Shown: positions 43,801 to 57,970, numbered from the stretch's first letter. The stretch is 64,000 nt of DNA from Capitulum mitella (GCA_030062745.1 CP099841.1:34464368-34528367); one strand, 5' to 3'. The notes: generated from the letters alone by a model not told the origin. Numbers and translations: made by a program.

Positions 43801-46800
43801 TTTTTGCTCCTAAAAATTGCCTAGTGCGCATCTCAAAACTATTTTATAAAATCTTTTCACTACTCGATGCTGGAAAAGGATGAACATGCCCGGTCATGAT
43901 GAGTGGGTCATGTCAACTGGGAATTTTAACTTTTTCGAACCACCCTACCAATACCACCACCCCACCACCTTACCCTAAAGCCAGAATTTATTTTGCCAGT
44001 TGATGCGCGACGCAGACGATTTAGACAAAAAGGAGGCAAGTTACAAATCACAAATCACTTAATCACACAACTCAATAAATACACAAAAACAGAAAAATAT
44101 ATTACACAAATCACTAAAATCCAAAAGTGGGGAAAGTAAAGCGGCCCAAATTCGATGAAAAGACCACATTCGGGGGGGGGGAAGTTAACTTACTTCTCTC
44201 TGAGTGTGCAAACCCCATCAAAAACATGAAGTTTTGCCCCTGCCTCGGATTCCGTTGTCCGGCTCCTTATCATGGCTGCGTACATGGCTGCGGTAGCGGA
44301 GGCTGGTTGCGCTACGTATGGCGACGTCCTTTACAAACACGCATGCCATATCTCTGTAAAAAGTGGCTTCACCCAGATGTCATGCCGGCATGTGGCTGTA
44401 GCTGTGGCATGTAGTACACGTGGCTGCCTCTTTGCCAAAACCGGGACTCAGTCCCCAGCAACGTTCAAGAGCACACTTCAACCTCGCCAGGTAACCGGAG
44501 GCACCGCTGGATGGCTAAGCAGCCGCTTTAACCGTGAGTAAACCGCGTGTCCAAGGAAAGAGGTAAACTGAGATCGCCGCTGCACGTGGCCCCGCACGGC
44601 CGGCCAAACTCCGCCACAGCGCTGACGTGTCTTTGCCCAGTTGAACCTACGTGCATGCGACGCTCCCGGATTTCCGAGAACATGGTAATCAGGTTCGGCA
44701 AAGAGCATGTTTAATGCATGACTTCAGTCCTAACAACAACAAAAACGGCCTTCACGAGTTTAACAAATTCGCACAGAACGCAGGTTCATCAGTGGTTCTG
44801 GAGCTGGCTCAGTGGTCGGAGTTATGTGAATAGCGGTGGTACTATCCACGAGCTTCGGTGAAGCCGAAGCCCGGAGTACCTCGTCTAGCCGATGCTGCGC
44901 CTAGTTTGCAGCTAAAATGCGTCCAATTTCCAACGAAGGCGCCTTTCTCCCTCCCCAGGATACCCTGGCGCTCGACTGGGCCACATCAAATCTGCCCAGT
45001 CTAGTCTTATTTAACTCGAGCTTCAGCAGTCCCTCCGGTGCCTTCAAGACTGGTTTCAATTTAATGGCTTTAAATTATGAACCCATGCTTTTTGGAGGCA
45101 CTAGGTCTCGATGGGAAATGAAACTCGAAACGAAAACTGATGAAAAAAACGAAAAAATTAAAAAAATGAAACTCTTAGATCAACATCTTGGCTGAAGTAT
45201 ACAAAGACGTCGGTGGAGGGATAATGTGCTCAATGTATTCCTCGGCATATACTGTTCTTTGGGAAAGAAGCGCCTTTCCTTGCAGTAAGAGCCTTATCAC
45301 TGTTTCGATCACAGCAGTTTTGACGTTTTTGGGCGCGTCGAGGAAATCCGCCCTGGCGTTGTTCTAAGTCTGCTGTCATTGCCATTTCGGGATTCTGAAG
45401 CTGACTGTCCAGTTTCATCTTCCCTTGTGTCCATTACTGGATACACGTCCGGGATTAACTCGTCGACTGCCATCGAGCGCTCCAGAGCACGGCAAACCGC
45501 AACGTGAAGCCAGTGCCCCGAGCTGTCTTGGACAACTCTCCACACGGCCGCAGAAGACGTGCCACATACAAATGCATGGCTCGCCACCAAGCGTGTCCTG
45601 TACTTCAAGCGCTCCGGGGGCTTTTCCGCCACACGAGAACGACAAATATCTACATCATCGACGCCACTGAGCCGAAGACGGTGCAGAGGCTCCACGCGTC
45701 CCCTGCTCGGTGCTGGCGGCGAGCCCGTTCCACTTCCTGTGCCGACTGCAGCGGGCCGAAACCGTCCGTCTCTCGTCCACATCACTCCACATTTTTCTCC
45801 GGATCCCAGAGCACTCTCGATTAGGCCGCTGTTACCGGGATGTTGGTGGTGCACGTGAGCGTTTTATGTGGGTGTGAATGTGCCATGCGTGCTTTTCAAG
45901 TCAACTGGAAACAGAGAAAACGCCAAGACGGCGTTTTCTGAACACAATGATTTGGACTTGACACCTGACAAAGGTGAGCCATAATCCAGTGCGCTAAATC
46001 AATCAACGTCTGGGTTGGTCGATTTAGCATCCCGCAGAAAACCGGGGATGTCAGAAATTTTGTTCATCCCAAGGTACCCGTGGAGAAAGAAATGTTTTTA
46101 AAATTGGCAGGATCAAAGATATTTTGACATGATTTCTTCTCGTGTAACGTCATTGAAATTACAAAAGGCTTTATCTAGAATCGCCCACACTTTTAGGTCG
46201 CCACTCTTCCTGTCCCATGGGCTGCTACATCCATGGTCACATTAACATGTACCCAATGCTCGATGCCCTCCCCGCTGTTCGACGCGTTGTTTTCCGCGTT
46301 CTCAGCGGCCGATCACGGTGCCTGTCGGAATTAATGCCGCCGAGGTCGACTCGAAAACCCGAGGTCATCGCGAGTTTTCCGACGTAGATGCTATGTCAGT
46401 GGCGTTTTCAGGCGTCACCCGGCAGTGGGCGACGGCCGGGCAGGCGGTGTCGGGCCGGACCTACCGCCCCTGCCCAACCAGCCAGGCAGCGTCCCTCGTC
46501 TTAGTCAAGGCCGTCCGCTGGCACGGCGGGCTTTGCTGATTCTCGTGGACCGATTCCCTTCTCCCTGTGGTGCGCAGTCTTCGCGTGTTATGTAATGATG
46601 AGACATTTAAGTATGGACGTACGTGCGTCTGGCGCAGGACATTATTCATAACATGTTTTTATGCCTGTGTTCTTAGAAGGCATGAGCTCTATGCATGTCA
46701 CCAGCCGTGCAGACATTACATCGCTAAGCGAGAAACCATTTTGCGATTTCCGTTTTAGTTCAATGAACATCAAAACCCTGTCCGTCATTACATTGGTTGT

Positions 46801-48244
46801 CGCAAATGACACTCCCAGAGTTCCTAATTCCCAATAACCAACTAAATGACACTCCCGATTGCCCACAATACGCCTATAGACAAACGGATCCTAAAAATTG
46901 TTCCACATTTTGAACGTCTTAACAAAAGGAATGTACAACCAAGTAAAACTGAATCACCAGCAGTTTGTACGGATCGCGTGCTTACATACACTGACAGCTA
47001 CCGTTTCAAAAAATCTGGCGACTTCAAACGCGTTCTTCTTCAGTCACAAATGAGAACCGACGTTTGGTAATTGGCAGCTACAAAGGGCGACAAAAAGCAC
47101 AATGCAATGCCAATAGCGTATAACGTGTAGATTAGCAATGGACATCCGCTGTAGCAAAATTCTAACTAACTTCGTGATAGTTCAACCAGTGACGACCTCG
47201 TCCGTGCCAGTCTTTCTCGCAGCAAGCCAGAAGGAAAATTGTGCACCTGTAGTACCGTTCGATACATCATAAGATAAACTGATATCAGTAAATAAGCTAA
47301 AGAATAATGGCCACCTTGTCCATCCCCTACAAAGTGCCATATTCTGTATTATCCATGACAGATATGGGTCAAGGCGATAAGTCATAACGATATCTGCTTT
47401 GGATTTTTCTTCCCACCTCTCCAATTGCTCTCCACTATGAAGTGATCAAGACACCTGTCACCTTGATCCAAAGTGTCATATATCTGGCGCGGTATCGTGC
47501 ATCTAATAAGCTAAAAGACGGATTAACAAAGCACTACATTATCAAACGTTTGCCTTATTTGCTTGATAGTATTCAACGGCACAAGGCCAAAATCTTCCCA
47601 TAAACAAAACCATATTCTGCATGGACTCCTCAGTCCCAGCTATGCAAAACCACAAACACTGGCTTATGTCCATCAATGACATAGCCCTTCCGGAACCACC
47701 AGAAACAGCCGTTACGGCAGTGACGATCTTGACTATATTAGGGTGCCAAACGTGTCTGCCACGCCAAGAAAATGGCGGATCTATCTTGCTCATTGCCCAT
47801 GGCTGGATCGTCTGGCAATCCCCCGTGCCTGATGATATTCCTAACGTGATCTGGCGGGTTCAAGACACTTCGTTGTCAAGATTTTAAGGCATGGCTGGTG
47901 ATCTCGTGGGGCGGGAGGGGTCCAGATCCCCGCGATATTCAGGGATTTTAACATTAAACTTATGGTAATGACTGGAAAGGAATGGTCTGAAATCCTAAGT
48001 GGACCCTCCCCCAAATAATTTTCGGAAATCTCCAGCCATGTCACCAGATGTTCAGGGATTCAGGGATCCCACGCTGTTTTGGCCCATGCATCGCCATCCT
48101 GTTATATTCTACTACCCTTCATTGCTGCAACGTGGAATGCACTACGGATCAGCGGCACGTGTCAGAATACGAGTTTCTGTTGCGGATTTCTGGATCACAC
48201 TAGTATACACGTGGGGGGGGGGGAGAAACATGAGGAAATGAAAT
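40896..48244. other. No gene supported over about 7 kb
   Basis: This stretch holds many short frames but none I can assign. A poly-G tract lies at 44174-44182. A partial A-box-like word at 44805-44816 lacks a B box. A 181-codon minus-strand frame at 45309-45854 overlaps open frames on the plus strand and has no recognised domain. Genes with short exons could be hidden here. Confidence 0.45.
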
Positions 48245-48385
48245 GAGTGACCAAACGGTCCTCAGGGAAACAGATCGGCCTTCAAAGGGGTGATGCGGTG
48301 GATTGTACGGCTCTCAGAGGGACCTAACGGTTCCCAGAGGCCTGAGAGAAACGGAACGGTCCTCTTGAGGGATCGTTCAGGATAC
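48245..48385. repeat. Degenerate short tandem repeat of ACGGTCCTC/AGAGG words
   Basis: Segments of the type AACGGTCCTCAGGG and ACGGCTCTCAGAGGG recur about every 35-40 bases, four times, with strong divergence. Confidence 0.5.
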
Positions 48386-48700
48386 CGATTTTGTCATACC
48401 AAAAGCCGGCTATTTTGACCCACTGTTACCCCTGCGTTGTTAGCGTGGGAACGTCTGGAGCCGGCCTAGAGCGATGGGGGCAGCAGATGAGATTTAATAA
48501 AAATTACTTCATTCTTGTACAAAGCGTGCCTCGCGAAGCTTTTAATAATGTGTGGTTAGGTGATAACAAATACTTTTAGGGATATTATATATACCGACAT
48601 ATTTAAATGCTTGGTAGGTGTGCGATGCGGATACTGAGACATGTAATCTGTACTAGTGTTATGATAATATTATACATTACGTGTATGAAAATAAGTAAGA

Positions 48701-48709
<9 letters not shown>

Positions 48710-48736
<27 letters not shown>
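48710..48736. repeat. (AT)n microsatellite
   Basis: About thirteen uninterrupted AT units. Confidence 0.95.
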
Positions 48737-50919
48737 CATGAGGAAGGTATTTCTTCATATATTCGTGCAAGCATTAACAATTTCTATTTTGCTAAGGCAA
48801 TATTTTCAAAGGCGATTAAGTCTTTAAAAGCGGACTTGCTAAACAGTGACCGTCCTGTGGAGGAATGGCGATAACGGGTGAAAGCGAGCGGCGCTGATCG
48901 GCCCCAGGCCGCCGGCGTGTGTCACCTGTCTGGTATCCGGTGGCCAGCAGACGGGGCCGGCGACGGGCTCCCCTCCGGTCGACAGGCACGGCACGCTCGC
49001 CGGGCGCGGGCGACCACGTCAGCCTCCTGGCCAAGACTGACCTCCGCGCCGCGCCGAGCCGTCGACGGAGTGCCCGGTCGGCGCTCGCCAGAGGGCGCCG
49101 CCGCGCCGCCCGCCGGCGCTGAGGACGCTGGGCCAGGCTCTGGAGACACCGGGGCTATTCCTGGGGGCAATCAGCCCGGCTATGGTGGCACTGGTGTCGG
49201 CCCTGAGGACTCTGAGAACATGCCTGGAGATATAACCCCGGTCATCGGAACCGGCCATGGGAGTAGTGGGGCCTGCCCTGGGGCCATCGAGGCCTGCAAA
49301 TGTTAAACCTCTCCCCGCTTCTAAATTTCATCGTTTTTGATGTTTGAAATGTTAAGGAAGCAGGCCTTACGCATTTCCACAGCATGACGGTGAATTAAAG
49401 ATTTAAGAGATCTCGCCCACTTAGTTTGAGATATCATCTGTTTGCCAAGATCATGTCATTTCGAATTTTTCTCAAAAGCTGCGAATGACCAGATGCAAAT
49501 GGTCAATGGCCATTATCTCCCAAGGATAAATTCATGTAAATTGCCCAAGGTGATGAATCAAGTTGTCCTGAGCCTTGCAGTCATGGTTTGTAATGTCTAC
49601 AATATGCGGGACATTTGCACATGTACAATATAAACCGCATAATAATGTGCATTTCCATCAGTGCAAAATGCTAAAAGACGTTGCACACAGATGCCAAAGG
49701 GACAAAAAGAAGGGATGGCAGCAAAAACGTCCCATAAAGCACTAAATTAAGTCCAGGATTGTACATTAATTAAAAAGTAATATGTGAGCAATGCCACGGA
49801 AGTTGAGACTGTTGCATACATTGCACACGTTGAAAGACGGTGTTGTACGTGGAGCATCACATTTTATTTAGTTTATTTAAGCTTGTTAAGGCTCAGCACC
49901 ACATTTTATTTAAGCAACATCCAAAAGAAAACTTTGTAAAAGCATGGGACATGAAATGCTGGAAAGCATCATTTTCTTCTTGTGACCTGAAGTGACATAT
50001 ATATCACGTATATCACCTTCTGTTCTCGAGATAGCGAGGGAGGTCTCTGAGATCCCGTTCCTGACAACGGACGAAAACACCTCCCATCAGCGGGCCTCAG
50101 AAGACGCCCGTCCGGCCCTCAGGTCAGGTGCACCGAGTAAAAAATATTGACCACCCTGTGGTCGACTTGGACGGCAGACACTTGTTCTTTAACGCCAGTG
50201 GGCTCAGTTCACAAGGGAGACGCAAATTCCATTAAAGAGCGCCTTGTTTTCGTTAATCATGCTCTCTGTTCCTTGTCTGAATATATTCGACATTAACGCA
50301 TATAAGCGTAACACGCTGCTCGCAGCATCCAGTTGCAACATCGTTCGCTGAAATGTCACGTGAGTGTTCATTGAGCATCTCTCAGGTAACACTTGTAACT
50401 AACTTGTGAATAACCTGTCGACATGTTTGCTTGTACTGCGATGGCAGTCGAAGGCATCATTTTACATTTATATCGCTTTGTAATGCGTGCGTCTTTGAAA
50501 TGCAAGCCCGACCATGGTATTTCAACAAGCATCGCGTTAACGGTATTAACAAGTCATGCGCGGATTTTGTCAACAATCTTCGGACGCGTAACGGCAGCCA
50601 TGTTTGTCGTGCATCGGAGATGTTGCGAACGGAGGGACGTGGAGGGAAGGTGCTTGCGATGGAATTCTTGATTATCATGGTGAGTTTTACAATTATACAT
50701 CTCAGTGTTGCTGCTGAAACTGTTGTGTAATTGGTTTGTTGGAATAGTCGAGTTCTGAACCTGGGCAATTTGGGCTTTCTGAAAGATTTCGGCAAATAAT
50801 TACATGGGTAATAGCCTGGTAGGCGGTAATGTTATAAACTTATCTGGTTTTGTACGAGCCAGGTGAAATCAAATGGCTCACCAATCACACTCAAACGTGG
50901 CCAAATGACTGGACATTTA
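48737..50919. other. No gene seen; GC island at 48880-49160
   Basis: The GC island is open on both strands. Its right edge (49140-49300) encodes glycine/proline-rich low-complexity sequence. No splice-bounded, domain-bearing exon is visible. Confidence 0.5.
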
Positions 50920-51240
50920 AATTTATTATGGTATCTCGCAGAAAAAACTCGGGTGGTCTGCGCTGAACCGGAGTCAACTACACCCCGCCAGAGGGTCCGG
51001 CTTCCGTTCGTGAGAGGACCACGCACTGATTACTCCTAAAAACAGCCTAGAGATCGGGAATATGACATTTTTATAGAAGAAAGAATGGACCCGGGTGGCC
51101 TGAGTCCACTTAGCCACTGAACAATAGACCCGATCCTGCCGCGGGGCCTCAACTTCCGTTCGGAAGAGGGTCTAACCAGTTAATTGGTTAATTAGGGGCG
51201 TTCTAGACCAAAAACGAAGGCCGTTTAGTATTTTGAAGAA
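50920..51240. repeat. Diverged tandem duplication, about 150 bp, two copies
   Basis: Both halves contain C(T/C)CGGGTGG(T/C)CTG near the start, a CAACTTCCGTTCG-like word in the middle and TGATTA or GTTAATT at the end. The second copy starts near 51090. Origin unknown. Confidence 0.5.
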
Positions 51241-54200
51241 TGTCTCCTAAATACTTTTGGCTGTTAGACACTGTATATATTTGATTAAAGTGACCTCTAA
51301 TTTACCAGGAGACACTGCATCGTCGTATAAGCCAGTCATAAACCAGAGTATATAAGACTCAGTATTTCGGTCGGGACCATCATCAGTTGGGGGAAGGGGG
51401 CCTTGATCAAGAGTAATTTTGAGCACAAGTCGGAATTCAAATGCACATGTGAAAAGGCGCGTGACAAACAGGAAAGCTACCTCAACACTACAGGCATTCA
51501 AATACAATGAATACAACATCACACATCAAAGCAGTGTGAACAATCACAAGGGCTCAACTTTATATGCTCGAAACAATGAGGGGTCGCCATAAAGACACAA
51601 GCGAAGCAAAGATACACGCAAAGCAAAAGGGTGGAAAGTCCCCTAACGATTCAAACGATACAACGAGCGCTGGGGGATGCCAGACTTCGGAGAGCATACA
51701 CACCACTAGGCAGGGGGTGGATCCAGCGGCTCGGTTTGAGGAGAGCAAACCAGAATTTGCTAAAAAATGGATGTATGTCAGCGAGTCAGCGACGAAGGGG
51801 GGGGGGGCGGGGTGGAAAACGTTGGTCGTGGGCTCGGAATGTCCAGCGATTGGGCATGGATGGTATACCAACTCAGCTATAGGTCAGCGACCTGGGAGGG
51901 GGTGGGGTGGGAGGAGACACTGGCCGTAACTTCGGAGCGATTTCAAACGCGAGCTGTGTAGTAACAGCCATGTTTTCTTTTGGGGGAGGGCAAATGGCTA
52001 TTCGCAACCCTAATCGTGGCTGGGGGGCCATTGACGAGGCGGCCCTCCTAAATCCTCCACTGCTCCTAGGTGAGCACATGATTGGTAATCATCCTAGCAT
52101 AAAACACAGTGACGTGACACCAACTTCGCAGTGGAAATTCTGGCGAAAGCGAGAGACAACGCCGACCTGAAAGTTGTGGAATCTGTACACATCAGAAATC
52201 CCCGGCCACACTTAAGCACATAGATAATATCTTGGTACGTAACCTGGGTAACTTTGCTTGTATCTTTAGGGAACCCCTTATTGTTCCGGGCATGAATAAA
52301 GTTGAGCCCTTTTTATTGTTTCTGTGAGATGACATATTCATTGTTTCTGAGTGTCTGCAGTGTTGTAGTTTTTCTGTTTGCCACGGGCTTGTTTACGTGC
52401 ACATTTGAATTTTGACTTCGTGCCCTAGATTACTCCTGATGACTGTCCCGGCCGAGACGTTGAGTCCAATATATTGTTTGATCAATAACTGATTTATATT
52501 ACAACGCAGTTTCTCCTCGTGTACTGAAGGTCGTTTGTTAAATGAATATGTACTTTGTCCCAAGGGGAGCTTTGTATCTCCTGCGGGGGTCGCAGTCCTT
52601 CCATCCGATGGTTTTGAGATTTAGCTTACGTCGTTGGGCGATGCATGGAAAGAAACGCTCTGAAAACGCATTTAGCCCCCCAAACATTTTAAGACTCCTC
52701 CGCTTATGCTTCCGATTACCAGGATCATTCGCGTCGCAACCGGGCACGGGGCTGTTATCGCGGGGAACGGCGAAACGTCATCCGAGCACGAATATCACCG
52801 TTATCCGGGAACGGGAGTGGGTCTCCCACTCATGGCACCCAAAGACGATCCAGAGACCGCTGAACCATGCACCCTTTTGCGCCTCGTTTCGGGACGTCTC
52901 TGAGAGCTGCAGTTTGCCAGGGGAGATGAGCTATCCGGCTACAAAGATGGCTACAAATGCGTGTGCCAACGAGGTTGGACTCTGCCTTAAGACTTCAGTC
53001 GAAATTACAGGAACTTATTTTTGCGCAAAATCCATAGCAAATAAGCCTACCGCATACGTATCTGCCCTGTTCGCTCCCTTGAAACCCAGCCTGTGTGTTC
53101 TTCGCATTGGTGACGTGGGACCTGGACCCCAGACGCTATTTTAGAGAGCCAAAGGAGGCAAAGGCTCCTATGCCTGTCAGCCCATGCAAACTTACTTACA
53201 AACTTAACTGCCGCACCCTCCAAAGGCCAGCTTTTGGATCTGTCTATGACAAAGTCCCTTCTTTCTGGTGTACATTTGTGAAGCAAATTATCAGGGTACC
53301 ACTAAATGTAATGCATTGATCTCAGACCCGAAATCAGTCCCAATATAATGCAAAAACCTGGGCCGACGAATCTGATTCGGCAAACAACTCGACAGCGCAC
53401 GTATATATTATCTGATCTATTTTTAAGATTTCGTTATGAGCTAAGCTGATGTAAGGGTATCTTAATATTTTTGTATCAAGTCCTGTCGGTACGATTATAA
53501 GACTTAGATCCCGTTTCCACCACGTCAATTGTCTTGATTTCCGACCAAGTGCCTGTCTCGGGCCGTCAGGAATTCACAGTGGGACCGAGTGTGCCGCGCC
53601 TGCCGAAGCGCGCGCACCGTTTGCTGGAAAGATGGAGGTGAAGTCACAGCGGCAGCAGACGGCCAAATGATGCGCCCAGCTACACACGTGGACGGCCGAG
53701 GCCCATGTGCGCAGAGCTGGTCAGTGCGCACTGCGCTTTTAACGCAGCTTTGAATTATGGAAAGTGCACCGGTAGCAATGAAGTTTTGCAAAAATGCGTC
53801 ATCGTGTTTGCGTGCTTATTATGCATCTAGTACGTAATAAACTAACAAAGACAGTGAAATCAGCATATGCGTAGTCCGTCGCTCTGGATATGTCAGCCCA
53901 ACGGTTGAGTACCAGAGGTCACACAACGCACGACTGTGGACCGTCGGCTTGCCCCGTCCGGTGACTCCCGTCAGGGGGCCTCACGACTGAAGTTGTGCAA
54001 CATGGGCTTTTTGGGGACGAGGGCCCCTTCATAGGACAGGGGCCTCTCAAGATTAAGGGCCTTCGAAATTTCGTTTTGATCCCCCCGGTGATCAAATACG
54101 ATCCGCCGCCACTGGGGGAGGGTGTTCACGTCCCCGCCAGGACGACCGGAACCGGATATTGTAATTACGGATCGTTCCGACAAGTAAGCGTGATTTGAAG

Positions 54201-56190
54201 AACGGACATCCAACGGTGACATAGCAGAACAGCATACCTTGAATGGTGGGATGTAAACGGCGAGAATCGTGTAGAAACCAGTGGTAAATACAAAACAGTT
54301 TTGCGTCGCATTAAATGCATTTTCATTCAACTAAAACTGCGCCTTTGAATAGCCTATGAATCAGCCTTCTGGATGACCCAGCGGCCTCGCGGGCGCGGGT
54401 TTTGCTTTGTGTGATTTTCGCAGATCTATATTCTATCTATATAATTTTTGGGCTCGCCAATGTGGGCTGGACCAGAGCCAGTACAGCCAGTCGGCATTTG
54501 ATTTAAAAATTTGATTTTTTGGCTGAGAAAATTATTGACAAAATTATATATTTTTATTGAAAAATTGATATATCAATAAAATTAATTGTAAGTCGGAATG
54601 GGCACTGATAGTCATGCCATAAAAACGCAATGTTTTTGGAACACCAATGTGATACATTTAGAGTGTTCATTGTTTGGCCATAAACGTGCCTGCAAAACAT
54701 GCATGGTAAATGTAAAATTACATTTTTAATGTACAGACATCATTAAAGCGGAACACTATCAAGCAGCATACAGCGACCCACATCATCAGAGAAATTTGCA
54801 TTTTGGGCAGATTGCGTCGTCCAGTAGCCTCTGACACCAGCAAGATCATTGAAAAAACGAAACCCTGCCCTCGGTGCAGAACCTACTGATCAGTCAAAGG
54901 AACAGCGGCTAATTCTCGTTACAACTGTACGCGAGACGACCAGTCGTTGGAGCCCCGGCTGGTTCCTGTCGCAACAGCGTGCGTTGCGCCGAATCGTTTG
55001 AGCTCCTTGTCGCAGCTGCACGAGTTACGGCGACTCGCCAGCGCCTTGTCGCTGGCTTTTATCACTCCTGCATGCGAGACGTTCGCGCATGGTCCGTGAT
55101 GCGTGCGCGGGCCGCTCGTTAACGACGCGTCGGCGGCTGATCGTGCGCCGTCCGCCGACACCAGATCTGGCGGTCAGTCCAAGGACACGCAGCCGGGCAG
55201 AGTAGCGCCGCCAAACTGGTTGGTCGCCTTCCGGGTCCCGGGGCGTCCCGCTGTGAGCGCCGGTCCGAGACGGAGCGCGCTGCGGCGCCGCGAGCCCGGC
55301 CTCCCGTCTCGCCAGTCGCTGCCAGTCGGCACGGCGGAGGAGTCTAGCGTCGACCTGGACGCAGCGTGAGGCGGCAGCGGGGAGGCCAGCCGGTCGGGCT
55401 GTCAGCCAGCCAGCCCCAGGGGACAGCTGTCAAAATGGCTGCACTCAGTGATGACTGGATAGAATGCGCGTTGGGTGTGGGTTTTCAGGTCACCTGGGTC
55501 ACGCATAAAAATCGGTTGTCATGGACGCCAATGGTATATTTTGAGTTGTTTTTGGTTGGGAATTCGGGGAATCCAAATCGCAAAATGGGGCATGCAAGCG
55601 AGAAATATCGAGCCAATCTAGAATTTTCCAAAGGAGTTTTATATCGCCGAAGCTAAAACGTACGTCAGTACCTCGTAACAAAGCACATCGCTGACGGCGT
55701 CATGTTCGCTTAGACGGGGCGGCGGCTCGAGAAAAAATAAGCTCCAGACCGATGCACATGTAAAAATCCGTCAACCATAAATCCCATCCGTTCCTTGCGT
55801 TATTTTGTGCGTAGTGACAAAACCTGGCATCCTTTGTTCTGTTGGTGAGGAGACGCTCTCTTCCGACCGTAAGCGGACACCATGAATGAATTCCTGGCCG
55901 CCAGACAACAGGGACGAGTCTATACGGCCTACGGTAAGCGTGGTTTCGTCTATTGTAAGCCCCACAAGGACAGCCAATGTCGGCGATTGGCAGCCTGCTG
56001 CAGATCTGGAGCGTCCCGAGCGCAGCCGAGAGCGGCCACTGGTCGCCGCCGACGCCGGGGCTGGGTCAGCCGGCGCTGCGCGGTAAACACGTGCCGCATG
56101 GCCGGCTCGTGCCGCGCGATGGGCCCACGCCCCTGAATGGATCCGTGCCGCGCGGGGGGAAACGACGCCGCGCGGCGAGCGCGGTCGGCG
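51241..56190. other. No gene supported; G-rich tracts and a GC island
   Basis: G-rich tracts lie at 51799-51812 and 51890-51915, in what look like two diverged copies of a 95-bp segment. AATAAA occurs at 52295-52300 on the plus strand without an identified gene upstream. A 200-codon plus-strand frame at 52542-53144 has no recognised domain. A GC island at 55030-55440 could be a promoter or 5' exon region; it ends with an ATG in good context (AAAATGGCTGCA at 55432-55443) opening a short frame. None of this is enough to call a gene. Confidence 0.45.
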
Positions 56191-56305
56191 CCGGGACGCC
56201 CCTCCAACCACGCAGCACGCCGGGACGCCCCTCCAACCACGCAGCACGCCGGGACGCCCCTCCAACCACGCAGCACGCCGGGACGCCCCTCCAACCACGC
56301 AGCAC
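56191..56305. repeat. 29-bp minisatellite, four copies
   Basis: Units beginning CCGGGACGCCCCTCC start at 56191, 56220, 56249 and 56278. They are identical apart from the truncated last one. The array lies in a GC-rich island (55960-56460) that is open on both strands because of composition. Confidence 0.95.
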
Positions 56306-57419
56306 CAACAGGGTCCGGCCGGCGGCCGGCATCGTCAGGAGCGCATCCGGAGCCGTGACCACCCTCGAGAGGGCGCGGAACGCCCGAACCGCGGCCGCCG
56401 CGTGAGGCAGTGCCCGCGGCGGCCGCGCCCCCGACCGCGGGCGACGTCTTATCACCCGGCCCCGGGCCCGCTCATTCCCGCCCGCCCTCTAGCCCTTACT
56501 GGTCCGACCCTCATTGCACGGAACAGATCTACCAACCCTCGCGGCTGTCATGAGTCATGAGTAAGAATGTGCTCACTCAATGTACTCGTTAACATATTTG
56601 TCCTCAGTTCCGGAGTTCCACGACGGACCTAAGTGAATGATAGCGGCAGCACTGTCACAATGGTCAGCCCGGTCAAGATTGCAGAGTTTATTGATGATAT
56701 TGAGACTACTGATATAGCAGTACCAGCAGTGCCCGCCATCGTGCTTTCTGTCGTTCGGCGACACGTTTATTCGCCGCGCCGCTGCCACCGGCCGGGGGTG
56801 GCCACTCCGATAAACCGGGAATCTGTAGCCAGTAGCCAATCGGGGCGCATGGGCCATCTCGGCGTTGTGTCCTGACCTGCTGACCAACTGCCGGTGTCAG
56901 GGGAAGGGATCTTGTTACGTAATGCACCGCGCCCGGGATCACAGCTGACCGCAGTGGGGTCATGGGGGCTTACCAAGAGGACAATGTGAAGCAGTGCCCA
57001 CACTCGGCCTCACCGCTAGAGTACGTAACGGGCTAATGAGGCGCATGGACACGCGGAATGTTGCTCGAACAGTGTAGGGCAGAGGGCGGTGAGGGCAAGT
57101 GCGGAGACCCCAAACATTGTGGGAAAGTTTCGCCGTTGCAACACCATATACCCTGTTATTCGACGAGGAACCATATCAAGAAACTGGGACCAATACAATG
57201 CAGACACGCCAAAAGCAGGCAAAAATGGTCATTGCACGAGTAATTCCCTGAAAATCTGCTCTTATGTTTGTACCAGCATGCTCAGTATAGCTTGGCAACT
57301 TAAGTTACACGAAGCATCACCAAACACGAACAGGTTACGCGCGTAGAGTGGATCTGTCCCTATGCGAAGAAAACTGCTCCTGGGGATAAAAAAATGGATA
57401 AAAACCAGATAAAACCGGA
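56306..57419. other. No gene seen
   Basis: The last part of the GC island, then ordinary sequence. The part next to 57.4 kb may belong to the Penelope-like relic, but I cannot match it to that protein. Confidence 0.5.
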
Positions 57420-57970
57420 CCAAAACATAATCCATGTTTAAATCAATCGTCTGGTCGATGGAACTGTACGTGGAAACGCTCTGGGCGTCCAAGGATGCTA
57501 TCGGCCCACGTTTCTGCGTGACTTTTAAATCTGAATGAACTCATCCGGCGACTTGAGTGAGAACGTTTTCGGGACACGCGGCACAATCCGTATGTTAAGA
57601 TATTTGGCCATGGCGCATGATGGTGTTGGTATTTTGGATATGACGGGTCTCACTGGATTACCGGTCCTGTGTGTTTTGAGGTTACTGTAGAAGAATTCTG
57701 GGTGAAAGCCATCTGTAATTCGTGGAAATCTGAAGCTTCCCAACTGGACGTCGGCTGTCTCAACAAGCTAGTTGAGGTGCTTTTCTGGTCTTCTCATGGA
57801 TTTCTACTTTTCTCCAGCTTTAGAAGTGCCCTGACGCACTTCTTCCACCTTAGAGTTCTTTGTTGAGGATGACGAAGACTGACGAATTATCAGCACGACG
57901 GGTCACTATGTCTTTGTTGTCTCTAGGCTCTCTGGACGCTTTTCGCAGTTTCGGCGTGATGATGCTACTT
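57420..57970 (-). pseudogene. Penelope-like retroelement reverse transcriptase relic
   Basis: Read on the minus strand, three conserved blocks of Penelope-like RT occur in the correct order but in shifted frames. First, DNKDIVTRRADNSSVFVILN (up to the stop at 57852-57850) matches the family's NDKxIVITxADKGxxVVILN. Second, PEFFYSNLKTHRTGNPVRP, then VISKIPTPSCAMAKYLN, matches YGxxKTHKxGNPLRPIISxxPTPTYxLAKxLN, followed by FSLKSPDEFIQI (57743-57525). Third, IASLDAQSVSTYSSIDQTI (about 57510-57450) matches ASLDVESLFTNVPVDETI. The catalytic YxDD block and the GIY-YIG endonuclease were not found. Stops and frameshifts separate the blocks, so it is dead. Confidence 0.85.

Noticed and set aside
44801..44890. 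tRNA-like A box (TGGCTCAGTGGT)
   Set aside because: It matches 11 of 12 A-box positions, but no acceptable B box or T-arm lies at the right distance.
45309..45854. 181-codon minus-strand open frame, and overlapping plus-strand frames with an IYIIDATEPKT stretch slightly like selenium-binding protein
   Set aside because: All frames are open because of GC content. The resemblance covers only about a dozen residues, without the conserved neighbouring motifs and without splice sites.
52542..53144. 200-codon plus-strand frame
   Set aside because: There is no recognised domain, no codon bias and no splice context.
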